A stretch of DNA of 7,687 nt from Pseudomonadota bacterium (GTDB lineage: Bacteria; Pseudomonadota; Alphaproteobacteria; Rhizobiales; Rhizobiaceae), in NCBI GenBank assembly GCA_023390055.1, contig JAEWDP010000176.1, forward strand, positions 1 through 7,687, given 5' to 3'. The position numbers and the translations under genes were made by a program. This document shows, one piece after another, positions 1 through 6,060 of this stretch (within the stretch, counting starts at the first letter, position 1; every line of letters begins with the position of its first letter). The notes beneath the pieces were generated by a model, which ran no database searches, had not been told where the DNA came from, and was given only the letters and a program-made list of their open reading frames with translations.

Positions 1-422
1 ATGGTAGTGGCTGGAGACCCAACGAATACGAAGGCAAGAAATCCGAGTGGCTTTTGATGGCCAATGCCTACGTGGACCTAGGCGATTACAACGGCATCGT
101 GCCGTATGTTGGGGCTGGTATCGGGATGTCACGTAACACAATATCGCACTTTCGGGATATAAACCTGCCGAACCTGGGGGTGGCATATGCCGGCGACGAT
201 CCAACCTGGAACTTCGCCTGGGCATTGCATGCTGGCATCGGCTATCAAGTCACGGATCGCCTGACACTTGATGTCGGCTACACCTATCTGAATCTCGGGG
301 ATGCCAAGACTGCAACCATTGCAACCTATGATGGTTCATCTCCAGGCGTGGTGGGGCCGATGGAATTCCATGACATAACTTCGCACGACTTCAAGGTCGG
401 ACTTCGATATTCCCTGCAATAA
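1..422 (+). CDS. Outer-membrane beta-barrel protein (Omp25/Omp31-like), 3' part only
   Basis: The reading frame is open to the left edge (first full codon at 3), so this is the C-terminal part of a gene that begins outside the window; the TTG/ATG codons at 54-59 are internal, because the residues before them (GWRPNEYEGKKSEWLL) fit the family. The visible part alternates amphipathic strands and polar loops: NAYVDLGDYNGIVPYVGAGIG is the conserved strand-turn-strand of small rhizobial porin-family proteins, followed by WNFAWALHAGIGYQV, LTLDVGYTYLNLGDA and a last strand FKVGLRYSLQ. The final residue is Gln rather than the usual aromatic, but Tyr lies three residues earlier. Family knowledge: such proteins are 8-stranded barrels in the outer membrane, often abundant and structural. 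A strong terminator follows 24 bp after the stop, so the next gene is a separate transcription unit. The downstream gene 576-1367 is a paralogue. The exact subfamily is not resolved. Confidence 0.85.
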   Translation, partial: GSGWRPNEYEGKKSEWLLMANAYVDLGDYNGIVPYVGAGIGMSRNTISHFRDINLPNLGVAYAGDDPTWNFAWALHAGIGYQVTDRLTLDVGYTYLNLGDAKTATIATYDGSSPGVVGPMEFHDITSHDFKVGLRYSLQ

Positions 423-445
423 CGACATCAGATCTCCAGTGACTC

Positions 446-471
446 AAGGCGGCCTTGGTGCCGCCTTTTTT
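446..471 (+). terminator. Intrinsic terminator of the first porin-family gene
   Basis: Perfect 8-bp stem AAGGCGGC (446-453) / GCCGCCTT (460-467) with a 6-base loop CTTGGT, running directly into six T (466-471). Stem strength, loop size and T tract all fit a Rho-independent terminator. Confidence 0.92.
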
Positions 472-484
472 ACGTCTGCCGAGG

Positions 485-532
485 TTAACGAATATGCTTA
501 ACCGATGGTTAACCGGAACGCGGCATAGTTAA
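485..532. promoter_or_regulatory. Candidate CtrA binding region upstream of the second porin-family gene
   Basis: Four TTAA boxes lie within 48 bp (starts 485, 498, 509, 529), three of them as GTTAAC. The middle pair, TTAA at 498 and TTAAC at 509-513, is separated by exactly 7 bases (CCGATGG), which is the full CtrA recognition pattern TTAA-N7-TTAAC. The site lies 63-78 bp upstream of the start at 576, where a -35 region would be expected; CATAGT (524-529) is a possible -10. Established knowledge: CtrA is the cell-cycle response regulator of alphaproteobacteria and influences Omp25 in Brucella. Binding here is inferred from pattern only. Confidence 0.6.
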
Positions 533-575
533 CTGGAAGAAACTGCAGGCGCTGGCTGCCTGTGCAGGAAACCTG

Positions 576-1367
576 ATGAAGATAACCCATTCCCTTGTCA
601 TAGCCGTCGGAGCGGTGAGTTCCGTCGTGGTACCCGCAGCGGCCGCTGATGAGACTGTCCCACTGGCTGCACCCGAGATCCGGATCGATGGAGCCAGCGA
701 ACAGAGGGGCTGGTACTTGCGGGGGGATGTCGGCTACGGCCTTTGGAGAGATGCAGGAACTCCCCAGCATACCGGGGCGCAGGGTGTTTCAACATCCTTT
801 GATGAAGCCCGCTTCGGAAGACCGGTGGCTGGTGCCATCGGCGTCGGCTATCGCGTCAATGACATATTCCGCGCCGACATTACCGGAGAGTTGTTTGCCA
901 GCAAAATGGACGGGACAATTGATGTGGCCGAACCGTGTTCGGGTTCGACTGTTTCCGGGACCACATGCTCCTATGGTGGAGAAGCCGATTTTCACGCCTA
1001 TGGCCTGATGTTGAACGGTTATATAGATATCGCAAATGTTGTCGGTTTCACGCCCTATGTCGGAGCGGGAATTGGGATGATGCGGGTTGTTTGGGACGAT
1101 TTTTCGGGTGCTGCGGCGTGTTCGGGTGTGGCATGTGGCACCGATGATACGACGTCTGTCCTGCAGAACGGCGAGAGTAGCTGGCGGTTCAGCTATGCGT
1201 TGATGGCCGGCGTGACTTACGCGCTTACCGACCGGCTGAAGCTCGATGTCGGTTACCGATATTCGGATATTGCCGGGGGACCGATGTTTCGGTCGGCTGC
1301 CGGCGACGCAGAGGATGATGGCATTCGACGCCACGAGGTTCGCGTCGGTCTCAATCTTTCCTTCTGA
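576..1367 (+). CDS. Outer-membrane beta-barrel protein (Omp25/Omp31-like, porin family)
   Basis: 263 residues. The ATG at 576 has AGGAA (566-570) five bases upstream and opens a clear Sec signal peptide (MKITHSLVIAVGAVSSVVVPAAA, cleavage predicted near residue 23/24). The mature part starts with a short Pro/Ala linker and then GWYLRGDVGYGLW, the typical first barrel strand of the family. Later strands include AGAIGVGYRVNDIFRADITGE (84-105), YGLMLNGYIDI and FTPYVGAGIGM (142-168), WRFSYALMAGVTYALTDRLKLDVGYRYSDI (203-232) and the terminal strand HEVRVGLNLSF, which ends in Phe as expected for BAM recognition. The size fits an 8-stranded barrel. Four cysteines sit in two predicted loops (121/131 and 182/187) and could form disulphides. 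It is paralogous to the gene at the left edge but has its own upstream region with a CtrA-type box. I see no clear terminator after it. Probable role: structural outer-membrane or envelope protein; no substrate can be assigned. Confidence 0.9.
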   Translation: MKITHSLVIAVGAVSSVVVPAAAADETVPLAAPEIRIDGASEQRGWYLRGDVGYGLWRDAGTPQHTGAQGVSTSFDEARFGRPVAGAIGVGYRVNDIFRADITGELFASKMDGTIDVAEPCSGSTVSGTTCSYGGEADFHAYGLMLNGYIDIANVVGFTPYVGAGIGMMRVVWDDFSGAAACSGVACGTDDTTSVLQNGESSWRFSYALMAGVTYALTDRLKLDVGYRYSDIAGGPMFRSAAGDAEDDGIRRHEVRVGLNLSF

Positions 1368-1468
1368 TCGTCTCGTGTAGGTGACGTGAATGCTGTCCAA
1401 CGGCTTAGCGACCGCAAAACTGCATCGTTCTTCAGTACAAAATTTCTCAGGTTTGCGACATTTCTTCG

Positions 1469-1498
1469 CTTGACTAAGACATGTTGCAGGAATATCCA
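1469..1498 (+). promoter_or_regulatory. Probable serC-serA promoter
   Basis: CTTGAC (1469-1474, also readable as TTGACT 1470-1475) matches the rhizobial housekeeping -35. The best -10 at suitable spacing is poor: TATCCA (1493-1498), 17 bases after TTGACT. It would start transcription near 1504, at the beginning of the structured serC leader, which supports the placement. Confidence 0.4.
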
Positions 1499-1499
1499 C

Positions 1500-1553
1500 G
1501 GCGGCGGGACACTCCTCCCCAACGAGGAGCTTTCTATCTGGAAGGATAGCCAT
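1500..1553 (+). promoter_or_regulatory. serC leader RNA (structured 5' UTR of serC-serA)
   Basis: Two hairpins stand just before serC. The first is CTCCTC (1512-1517) / GAGGAG (1524-1529) with loop CCCAAC, preceded by a G-rich segment GGCGGCGGGAC. The second is CTATC (1534-1538) / GATAG (1545-1549) with loop TGGAAG; the Shine-Dalgarno GGAAGGA (1540-1546) lies in its loop and 3' arm, seven bases from the ATG. Family knowledge: the serC leader motif is a putative cis-regulatory RNA described upstream of serC-serA in alphaproteobacteria, and its final stem covers the ribosome binding site. The position, the neighbouring gene and the stem over the SD all agree. Control of translation by opening this stem is inferred; the ligand of this motif is not known to me. 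Exact boundaries are approximate. Confidence 0.72.
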
Positions 1554-2732
1554 ATGAGCAATCTCGCAATGCCGGACATACGTCCGAACAATCCCCATTT
1601 TTCTTCTGGCCCCTGCTCGAAGCGCCCTGGTTGGACGCTTGATGCGCTTTCCGATGCTGCTCTCGGTCGTTCGCATCGTGCCAAGATCGGTAAAGCAAAG
1701 CTTAAGCAGGCCATAGACCTTACCCGCGAAATTCTGAACGTACCGGCGGATTATCGTATTGGTATCGTTCCCGCCTCCGATACCGGCGCGGTCGAAATGG
1801 CGCTGTGGTCGCTGCTCGGTGAACGCGGAGTGGATATACTCGCGTGGGAAAGCTTCGGTGCTGGCTGGGTGACAGATGTCACCAAGCAATTGAAGCTTGC
1901 CGATGTGCGCAGGTTCGAATCCGATTACGGACTGCTTCCAAACCTTGATGAAGTCGATTTCGATCGGGATGTCGTGTTCACATGGAACGGTACGACATCC
2001 GGAGTTCGCGTCGAAAATGCTGATTTTATCCCGGCCGACCGGCAGGGGCTGACAATCTGTGATGCGACTTCGGCGGCGTTTGCCCAAGAGCTCGATTTCA
2101 GCAAACTCGATGTTGTCACCTTCTCCTGGCAGAAAGTTCTCGGAGGTGAAGGTGGCCACGGAATACTGATCTTGAGCCCGCGCGCTGTCGCGCGTCTGGA
2201 GAACTATGTACCTGCCTGGCCGCTGCCAAAGATCTTCCGTTTGACCAAGGGCAGCAAGTTGATCGAAGGCATCTTCGTCGGCGAGACAATCAATACGCCG
2301 TCAATGCTCTGCGTGGAAGACTATATCGACGCACTAAACTGGGCGAAATCGCTCGGTGGCCTAAAGGCATTGATTGCCCGTGCGAATGCCAATGCAAAGG
2401 TCATCTTCGATTTTGTCGATGCCAATGCGTGGATCGCCAATCTGGCCATCAAGGATGAGACCCGCTCAAATACCTCAGTCTGCCTCAAGATCGTTGACGA
2501 GTCTGTCGTGGCGCTCGACGCTGATGCTCAGGCAGCCTTTGCCAAGGGTATGGTTTCTGCCCTTGAAAAAGAGGGTGTTGCTTTCGACATCGGCGCTTAC
2601 AGAGATGCGCCCTCCGGTCTGCGGGTATGGGCTGGCGCCACAATCGAGCAGGCAGATATGCAGGCGTTGATGCCGTGGCTTACGTGGGCTTTCGAGACCC
2701 AGAAGGCGACGCTCGGGAAGGCTGCGGCCTGA
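1554..2732 (+). CDS. serC: Phosphoserine aminotransferase
   Basis: 392 residues; converts 3-phosphohydroxypyruvate and glutamate to O-phosphoserine and 2-oxoglutarate (PLP enzyme, cytoplasm; also able to act in pyridoxine synthesis in many bacteria). The frame is open upstream to 1386, but ATG 1554 is chosen: it has GGAAGGA seven bases upstream, gives the family length, and the upstream codons overlap the leader RNA. Visible features: N-terminal substrate loop NPHFSSGPCSKRPGW (13-27), NGTTSG (145-150), ICDATSA with the PLP-pyridine-binding Asp170, and SWQKVLGGEGGHG with Lys194 as the Schiff-base lysine. The C-terminal domain carries SGLRVWAGATIE (354-365). The sequence belongs to the alphaproteobacterial/archaeal-type SerC branch rather than the E. 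coli type. serA follows after 77 bp and catalyses the preceding step, so the two form an operon. Regulation probably acts through the leader RNA. Confidence 0.96.
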   Translation: MSNLAMPDIRPNNPHFSSGPCSKRPGWTLDALSDAALGRSHRAKIGKAKLKQAIDLTREILNVPADYRIGIVPASDTGAVEMALWSLLGERGVDILAWESFGAGWVTDVTKQLKLADVRRFESDYGLLPNLDEVDFDRDVVFTWNGTTSGVRVENADFIPADRQGLTICDATSAAFAQELDFSKLDVVTFSWQKVLGGEGGHGILILSPRAVARLENYVPAWPLPKIFRLTKGSKLIEGIFVGETINTPSMLCVEDYIDALNWAKSLGGLKALIARANANAKVIFDFVDANAWIANLAIKDETRSNTSVCLKIVDESVVALDADAQAAFAKGMVSALEKEGVAFDIGAYRDAPSGLRVWAGATIEQADMQALMPWLTWAFETQKATLGKAAA

Positions 2733-2743
2733 AGCCTGCGCAT

Positions 2744-2784
2744 GAGGTTCCGTTTTAAGCGGAACCTCTGATCTTTCCTTTTTC
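2744..2784 (+). terminator. serC-serA intercistronic hairpin, possible partial terminator
   Basis: Perfect 9-bp inverted repeat GAGGTTCCG (2744-2752) / CGGAACCTC (2760-2768), loop TTTTAAG, followed by an interrupted T-rich run (TGATCTTTCCTTTTTC, 2769-2784). The stem is as strong as that of a terminator but the T tract is broken and starts late. It may lower serA expression relative to serC, or protect the 3' end of a processed serC message. The structure is certain; its function is inferred. Confidence 0.5.
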
Positions 2785-2809
2785 ATTGAACCTATCCAGG
2801 AGGCCTAAA

Positions 2810-4405
2810 ATGGCACCTCGCGTTCTTGTATCCGATGCATTGTCGGAAACTGCCGTACAGATTTTCCGTGATCGCGGCGTTGAAGTTGATTTTCAGCCAA
2901 AGCTTGGCAAGGACAAGGAAAAGTTGGCGGAGATTATCGCCAACTATGACGGCCTTGCTATCCGTTCTGCTACCAAGGCAACTGAAAAGCTGATTGCGGC
3001 AGCAACCAATCTCAAGGTTATCGGTCGTGCGGGCATTGGCGTTGACAATGTCGATATTCCGGCCGCTTCGCGTCGTGGTATCATTGTCATGAATACCCCC
3101 TTCGGGAATTCAATCACAACTGCAGAGCATGCTATCGCGCTGATGTTTGCAGTGGCGCGCCAGCTTCCGGCAGCTGATGCATCCACGCAGGCTGGGAAGT
3201 GGGAAAAGTCGCGCTTCATGGGCGTTGAGATTACCGGGAAGACACTCGGAGTGATTGGCGCCGGCAATATTGGTGGTATCGTCTGCAAGAAGGCAATCGG
3301 CCTTGGCATGCGCGTCATCGCATATGATCCGTTTCTCTCGAAGGAGAGGGCCGAAGAGATGGGCGTTACCAAGCTGGAACTGGATGAGTTGCTTGCACAA
3401 GCAGACTTCATCACCCTGCACGTGCCTTTGACAGACAAGACCCGCAAAATCCTCAGCGCTAAAGCGCTTGCCAAGACCAAAAAAGGGGTCCGTATCATTA
3501 ACTGCGCTCGCGGTGGACTGGTTGACGAGGCGGCACTTGCCGAAGCGATCAAGGCAGGCCATGTCGCCGGGGCTGGATTTGATGTCTTCGAAGTAGAACC
3601 GGCAACCGAAAGCCCCCTATTCGGACTGCCGAATGTGGTTTGCACACCGCATCTTGGCGCGTCGACCACTGAAGCACAGGAAAATGTTGCCCTTCAGGTT
3701 GCAGAACAGATGTCGGACTATTTGGTTAAGGGTGCCGTCTCGAACGCCATTAACATGCCGTCGATTACTGCCGAAGAAGCACCAATCCTGAAGCCCTTTA
3801 TCCGACTTGCGGACGTACTGGGGTCATTTGCCGGTCAAGTGACCGAAAACGCGATCAAAGAGATTGAGATTCTCTATGATGGTGCAACTGCAACGATGAA
3901 CACCAAGGCGCTGACGTCTGCACTACTTGCTGGCCTGATCCGCAACCAGGTTGCGGATGTCAACATGGTTTCCGCGCCGATCATGATCAAGGAGAAGGGA
4001 ATTGTCCTTTCAGAGGTGAAGCGTGATAAGACTGGTGTCTATGACGGCTACATCAAACTGACGGTAACGACTGAAAAGCAATCCCGTTCTGTTGCCGGAA
4101 CGGTCTTCTCGGATGGCAAGCCGCGTTTCATCCAGATCAAGGGAATAAACATGGATGCCGATGTCGGGGCCAACATGATCTATATCTCGAACACCGATTC
4201 ACCCGGCATGATCGGTTTCATGGGCACAACGCTTGGCGAAGGTGGCGTCAATATCGCAAACTTTCAGCTTGGCCGCGGTCAGCAGGGCGGTGATGCAATT
4301 GCACTTCTTTACGTCGATGAGCCGGTCAATCAGACCGTTCTCGACAAACTGACGGCCAATGAGGCAATCCGCCAGGCCAAACCACTGGTGTTCAACGTCG
4401 ACTGA
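2810..4405 (+). CDS. serA: D-3-phosphoglycerate dehydrogenase
   Basis: 531 residues, the usual length of the long (type 1) SerA; oxidises 3-phosphoglycerate to 3-phosphohydroxypyruvate with NAD, the committing step of serine synthesis, in the cytoplasm. The ATG at 2810 has a perfect AGGAGG (2798-2803) six bases upstream; the alternative TTG at 2786 lies before that SD and is rejected. Domains: split substrate-binding domain (about 1-100 and 285-315) with GRAGIGVDNVD (72-82); Rossmann NAD-binding domain (about 100-285) with GAGNIGG (150-156) and the acidic Asp173 of AYDPF; catalytic Arg234 (NCARGGLVDE), Glu263 (DVFEVEP) and His281 (TPHLGAST); a middle allosteric-substrate-binding-type domain (about 320-450); and a C-terminal ACT domain (about 455-531, NTDSPGMIGFMGTTLGEGG). 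The ACT domain suggests possible serine feedback, although long SerA enzymes differ in this. It is cotranscribed with serC. No defects are seen. Confidence 0.97.
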   Translation: MAPRVLVSDALSETAVQIFRDRGVEVDFQPKLGKDKEKLAEIIANYDGLAIRSATKATEKLIAAATNLKVIGRAGIGVDNVDIPAASRRGIIVMNTPFGNSITTAEHAIALMFAVARQLPAADASTQAGKWEKSRFMGVEITGKTLGVIGAGNIGGIVCKKAIGLGMRVIAYDPFLSKERAEEMGVTKLELDELLAQADFITLHVPLTDKTRKILSAKALAKTKKGVRIINCARGGLVDEAALAEAIKAGHVAGAGFDVFEVEPATESPLFGLPNVVCTPHLGASTTEAQENVALQVAEQMSDYLVKGAVSNAINMPSITAEEAPILKPFIRLADVLGSFAGQVTENAIKEIEILYDGATATMNTKALTSALLAGLIRNQVADVNMVSAPIMIKEKGIVLSEVKRDKTGVYDGYIKLTVTTEKQSRSVAGTVFSDGKPRFIQIKGINMDADVGANMIYISNTDSPGMIGFMGTTLGEGGVNIANFQLGRGQQGGDAIALLYVDEPVNQTVLDKLTANEAIRQAKPLVFNVD

Positions 4406-4429
4406 TTGATTTGCTTTACGAAGATTATT

Positions 4430-4480
4430 GATGGCCTGGTACGGAAACGAAGTGCCGGGCCATCGTGATTGTTTGTTGAC
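4430..4480 (+). terminator. Probable terminator of the serC-serA unit
   Basis: 13-bp stem GATGGCCTGGTAC (4430-4442) / GTGCCGGGCCATC (4452-4464) with two G-U wobbles and a 9-base loop, starting 25 bases after the serA stop. The following bases (GTGATTGTTTGTTGAC) are T-rich but interrupted by G, so the T tract is weak; the stable stem and position still favour termination. Confidence 0.65.
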
Positions 4481-4511
4481 ATTCATGCCCTGAGAATGCG
4501 CAAAGCAGCCC

Positions 4512-4540
4512 CTTAAAATTTCGAGATCTAGTTGCTATAT
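4512..4540 (+). promoter_or_regulatory. Possible promoter of the TIM44-like gene
   Basis: CTATAT (4535-4540) is a perfect match to the rhizobial housekeeping -10. Exactly 17 bases upstream stands CTTAAA (4512-4517), a partial match to the -35 CTTGAC. The predicted start is near 4547, leaving a leader of about 37 bases before the ATG at 4584. A TTGACA at 4476-4481 has no usable -10 at normal spacing. Confidence 0.45.
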
Positions 4541-4583
4541 GCCACTCGCCATTCGCACATCTGCGAATTCAGAGGAGACAGGT

Positions 4584-5588
4584 ATGCTATCAACCATCCG
4601 GCGTTTTAAGAGCGTGTTTGCGATCGCTGCGATCGCAATGGCGGTATCCTTGACGACAGTCGACTTCGCCGAAGCACGCCGTGGTGGTGGTTTTGGAAGT
4701 CGGGGTTCGCGGACGTTCAGTGCGCCAGCCGTTACCCGCACTGCACCGAAGCCTGCAGCACCTGTTGATCGGACCATGACACCGCGTACGCAGCAAAATG
4801 CTAATACGCCAAACGCGTCTCGCACCCAGGCGCCACAGAACCGTGGCTTGTTTGGCGGACTGGCCGGAGGTTTGCTTGGGGGTCTGGTTCTCGGAGGTTT
4901 GTTCGGCATGTTGATGGGCACCGGCTTTGGTGGTGCAGCAGGCATTCTCAGCATGTTATTTCAGGTTGCTTTGATCGCGGGCCTTGGTGTGCTTTTGATG
5001 CGCATGTTCGCACGGCGCCAGCAGCAGGTGGCAGGATCGCCGTCCCCAAATGGCTATGCATTTGACGCGCAACGGAAACAGGGACGCTCATTTGAGATCC
5101 CGAAAATTGGATCCGGAGCGCTCGGGGGGAGTGCGGCCTCTTCTTCGCAAAATGGACGACAATCTTCGGATGCAACGGATGAGATCGGCATAAACAATGA
5201 CGATTTCGATTATTTCGAAGGGCTATTGCAACAGGTACAGGCGGCGTATTCCGCAGAAGATTATGCTGCGCTTCGTGTTATTACCACGCCGGAAGCCATG
5301 TCTTATCTTGCTGAAGAACTGGGCGAGAACGCAACCAGCGGCCTCAAGAATGAAGTCAGTGATGTAACGCTCCTGCAGGGTGATCTCTCCGAGGCATGGC
5401 ACGAGGACGGTAAGGACTATGCCACGGTTGCCATGCGTTATTCCAGTATTGACTATATGCTAGACCGCAACAGCGGTAGTGTCGTTCAAGGTGACCCGGA
5501 CAGCACATCGGAGACGATTGAGGTCTGGACGTTCGTACGGGTACCTGGCATGCAATGGCAGCTCTCCGCCATTCAAAATGCCGCCTGA
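4584..5588 (+). CDS. TIM44-like domain protein, membrane-anchored
   Basis: 334 residues. ATG 4584 is chosen over in-frame upstream codons because AGGAG (4573-4577) sits six bases before it and because it opens a signal peptide (MLSTIRRFKSVFAIAAIAMA, with cleavage likely after AEA at 29-31). After that come RRGGGFGSRGSRT (32-44), a motif common to bacterial TIM44-like proteins of this layout, and a low-complexity Pro/Ala/Thr/Gln/Asn region (about 45-87). Next is a Gly-rich hydrophobic stretch LFGGLAGGLLGGLVLGGLFG (89-108) and a second hydrophobic segment (about 118-139), ending in the basic sequence RMFARRQQQ. A polar linker (150-205) leads to the TIM44-like domain (about 206-334: DFDYFEGLLQQVQAAYSAEDYAALR ... 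VWTFVRVPGMQWQLSAIQ). Family knowledge: mitochondrial Tim44 recruits the import motor; the bacterial homologues are envelope proteins of largely unsettled role. Here the domain order predicts an inner-membrane anchor; on which side the C-terminal domain lies cannot be told from sequence. It appears monocistronic. Confidence 0.85.
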   Translation: MLSTIRRFKSVFAIAAIAMAVSLTTVDFAEARRGGGFGSRGSRTFSAPAVTRTAPKPAAPVDRTMTPRTQQNANTPNASRTQAPQNRGLFGGLAGGLLGGLVLGGLFGMLMGTGFGGAAGILSMLFQVALIAGLGVLLMRMFARRQQQVAGSPSPNGYAFDAQRKQGRSFEIPKIGSGALGGSAASSSQNGRQSSDATDEIGINNDDFDYFEGLLQQVQAAYSAEDYAALRVITTPEAMSYLAEELGENATSGLKNEVSDVTLLQGDLSEAWHEDGKDYATVAMRYSSIDYMLDRNSGSVVQGDPDSTSETIEVWTFVRVPGMQWQLSAIQNAA

Positions 5589-5642
5589 CAAGGGAGCCGC
5601 TCAATCCTATTTTGATCGCGATCTCCGCAAAATACCTCAAGC

Positions 5643-5668
5643 GGTCGCTCGAATGGTGACCCCTTTTT
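5643..5668 (+). terminator. Weak terminator-like hairpin after the TIM44-like gene
   Basis: Stem GGTCGC (5643-5648) / GTGACC (5656-5661), six pairs with one G-U, 7-base loop, followed by CC and five T (5664-5668). The stem is short, so this is a weak candidate; the hairpin at 5705-5727 is better. Confidence 0.35.
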
Positions 5669-5704
5669 GGTAATGATGGGAAACAAGATCATTTTGCCCG
5701 TGAT

Positions 5705-5740
5705 GCTCCCCATGTCTAAAGGGGGGCTTCTTTCTCTTTC
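5705..5740 (+). terminator. Probable terminator of the TIM44-like gene
   Basis: Stem GCTCCCC (5705-5711) / GGGGGGC (5721-5727), seven pairs with one wobble, loop ATGTCTAAA, followed at once by the pyrimidine run TTCTTTCTCTTTC (5728-5740). The stem is GC-rich and the tract has the right position, though it is interrupted by C. Confidence 0.62.
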
Positions 5741-5917
5741 ACAGGCCGCTGCGACGTGGACTGTAAGCCGACTCCAGAGACATAAATGACTTTTCTAGGC
5801 TGTCGCGGACCTGACATTTCATAGAAATTGGATCAATTGGGTTCCCGCGGATTCAGCCATCCCCGCAAACGTCACGCGTTAGTTCGCTCGATTGCTCTGG
5901 GAAATGATGCGCTCCGT

Positions 5918-5955
5918 GGTGACGGATCGCCTTAGGCCGAGTACTATCTGTCACC
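5918..5955. repeat. 10-bp inverted repeat abutting the mnmA -35 box
   Basis: GGTGACGGAT (5918-5927) and ATCTGTCACC (5946-5955) pair over ten positions with one G-T, separated by 18 bases. The right arm ends on the first base of the -35 element. Since it lies upstream of the predicted start of transcription, it would act as DNA (an operator) rather than as part of the mnmA RNA. No regulator is recognised. Confidence 0.5.
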
Positions 5956-5983
5956 TTGCATGGCGGCGCGTTCCTTTCTATAT
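5955..5983 (+). promoter_or_regulatory. mnmA promoter, housekeeping sigma type
   Basis: CTTGCA (5955-5960), 17-base spacer, CTATAT (5978-5983). This is a near match to the rhizobial consensus CTTGAC-N17-CTATAT, with a perfect -10. Transcription would start near 5990, giving a leader of about 70 bases. Confidence 0.78.
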
Positions 5984-5992
5984 CCGGACAAT

Positions 5993-6039
5993 CCAAGCCA
6001 CTTGGCGGTCGGTCCGTCTGCGCTGAAATGCCGACGGCC
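5993..6039 (+). other. mnmA leader with alternative stem-loops
   Basis: CCAAG (5993-5997) / CTTGG (6001-6005) form a 5-bp hairpin with a 3-base loop. GGCGGTCGG (6004-6012) can pair with CCGACGGCC (6031-6039) at eight of nine positions. The two overlap at 6004-6005, so they compete at the base. Neither covers the ribosome site GAGAG near 6051. Possible RNA structure only; no known riboswitch is recognised. Confidence 0.3.
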
Positions 6040-6060
6040 TGAATTACTGAGAGAGTTCCT

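Larger units (their letters stand above)
5589..6060. other. 472-bp gene-free stretch between the TIM44-like gene and mnmA
   Basis: No credible coding sequence is seen: the short frames here lack family features and ribosome sites, and a - strand frame reaching into mnmA is its shadow. The left third holds a weak and a good terminator-like hairpin (5643-5668, 5705-5740). The middle (about 5741-5917) shows nothing I can name. The right third holds an inverted repeat (5918-5955), the mnmA promoter (5955-5983) and a leader that can fold into short hairpins (5993-6039). A small RNA in the middle part cannot be excluded. Confidence 0.7.

Noticed and set aside
1386..1553. 56-codon N-terminal extension of SerC
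   Set aside because: It lies over the leader RNA and promoter, lacks an SD, and makes the protein longer than the family; ATG 1554 has a good SD.
789..2159. Long - strand open frame (456 codons) across the porin-family gene and serC
   Set aside because: It is antisense to two well-supported genes, has no family features, and its composition (many Arg, Ser, Ile, Cys, His) is that of a shadow frame.
2786..2809. TTG start for SerA eight codons upstream
   Set aside because: The perfect AGGAGG lies between this TTG and ATG 2810, so only the ATG can use it.
2944..3669. Long - strand open frame inside serA
   Set aside because: It is fully antisense to a complete serA with intact catalytic residues; low-complexity Ser/Ala/Pro composition indicates a shadow.
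4620..4636. Two GCGATCGC octamers, resembling highly iterated palindromes
   Set aside because: They encode the Ile-Ala-Ala-Ile-Ala part of the signal peptide; the repeat follows from codon use, and no further copies are in the window.
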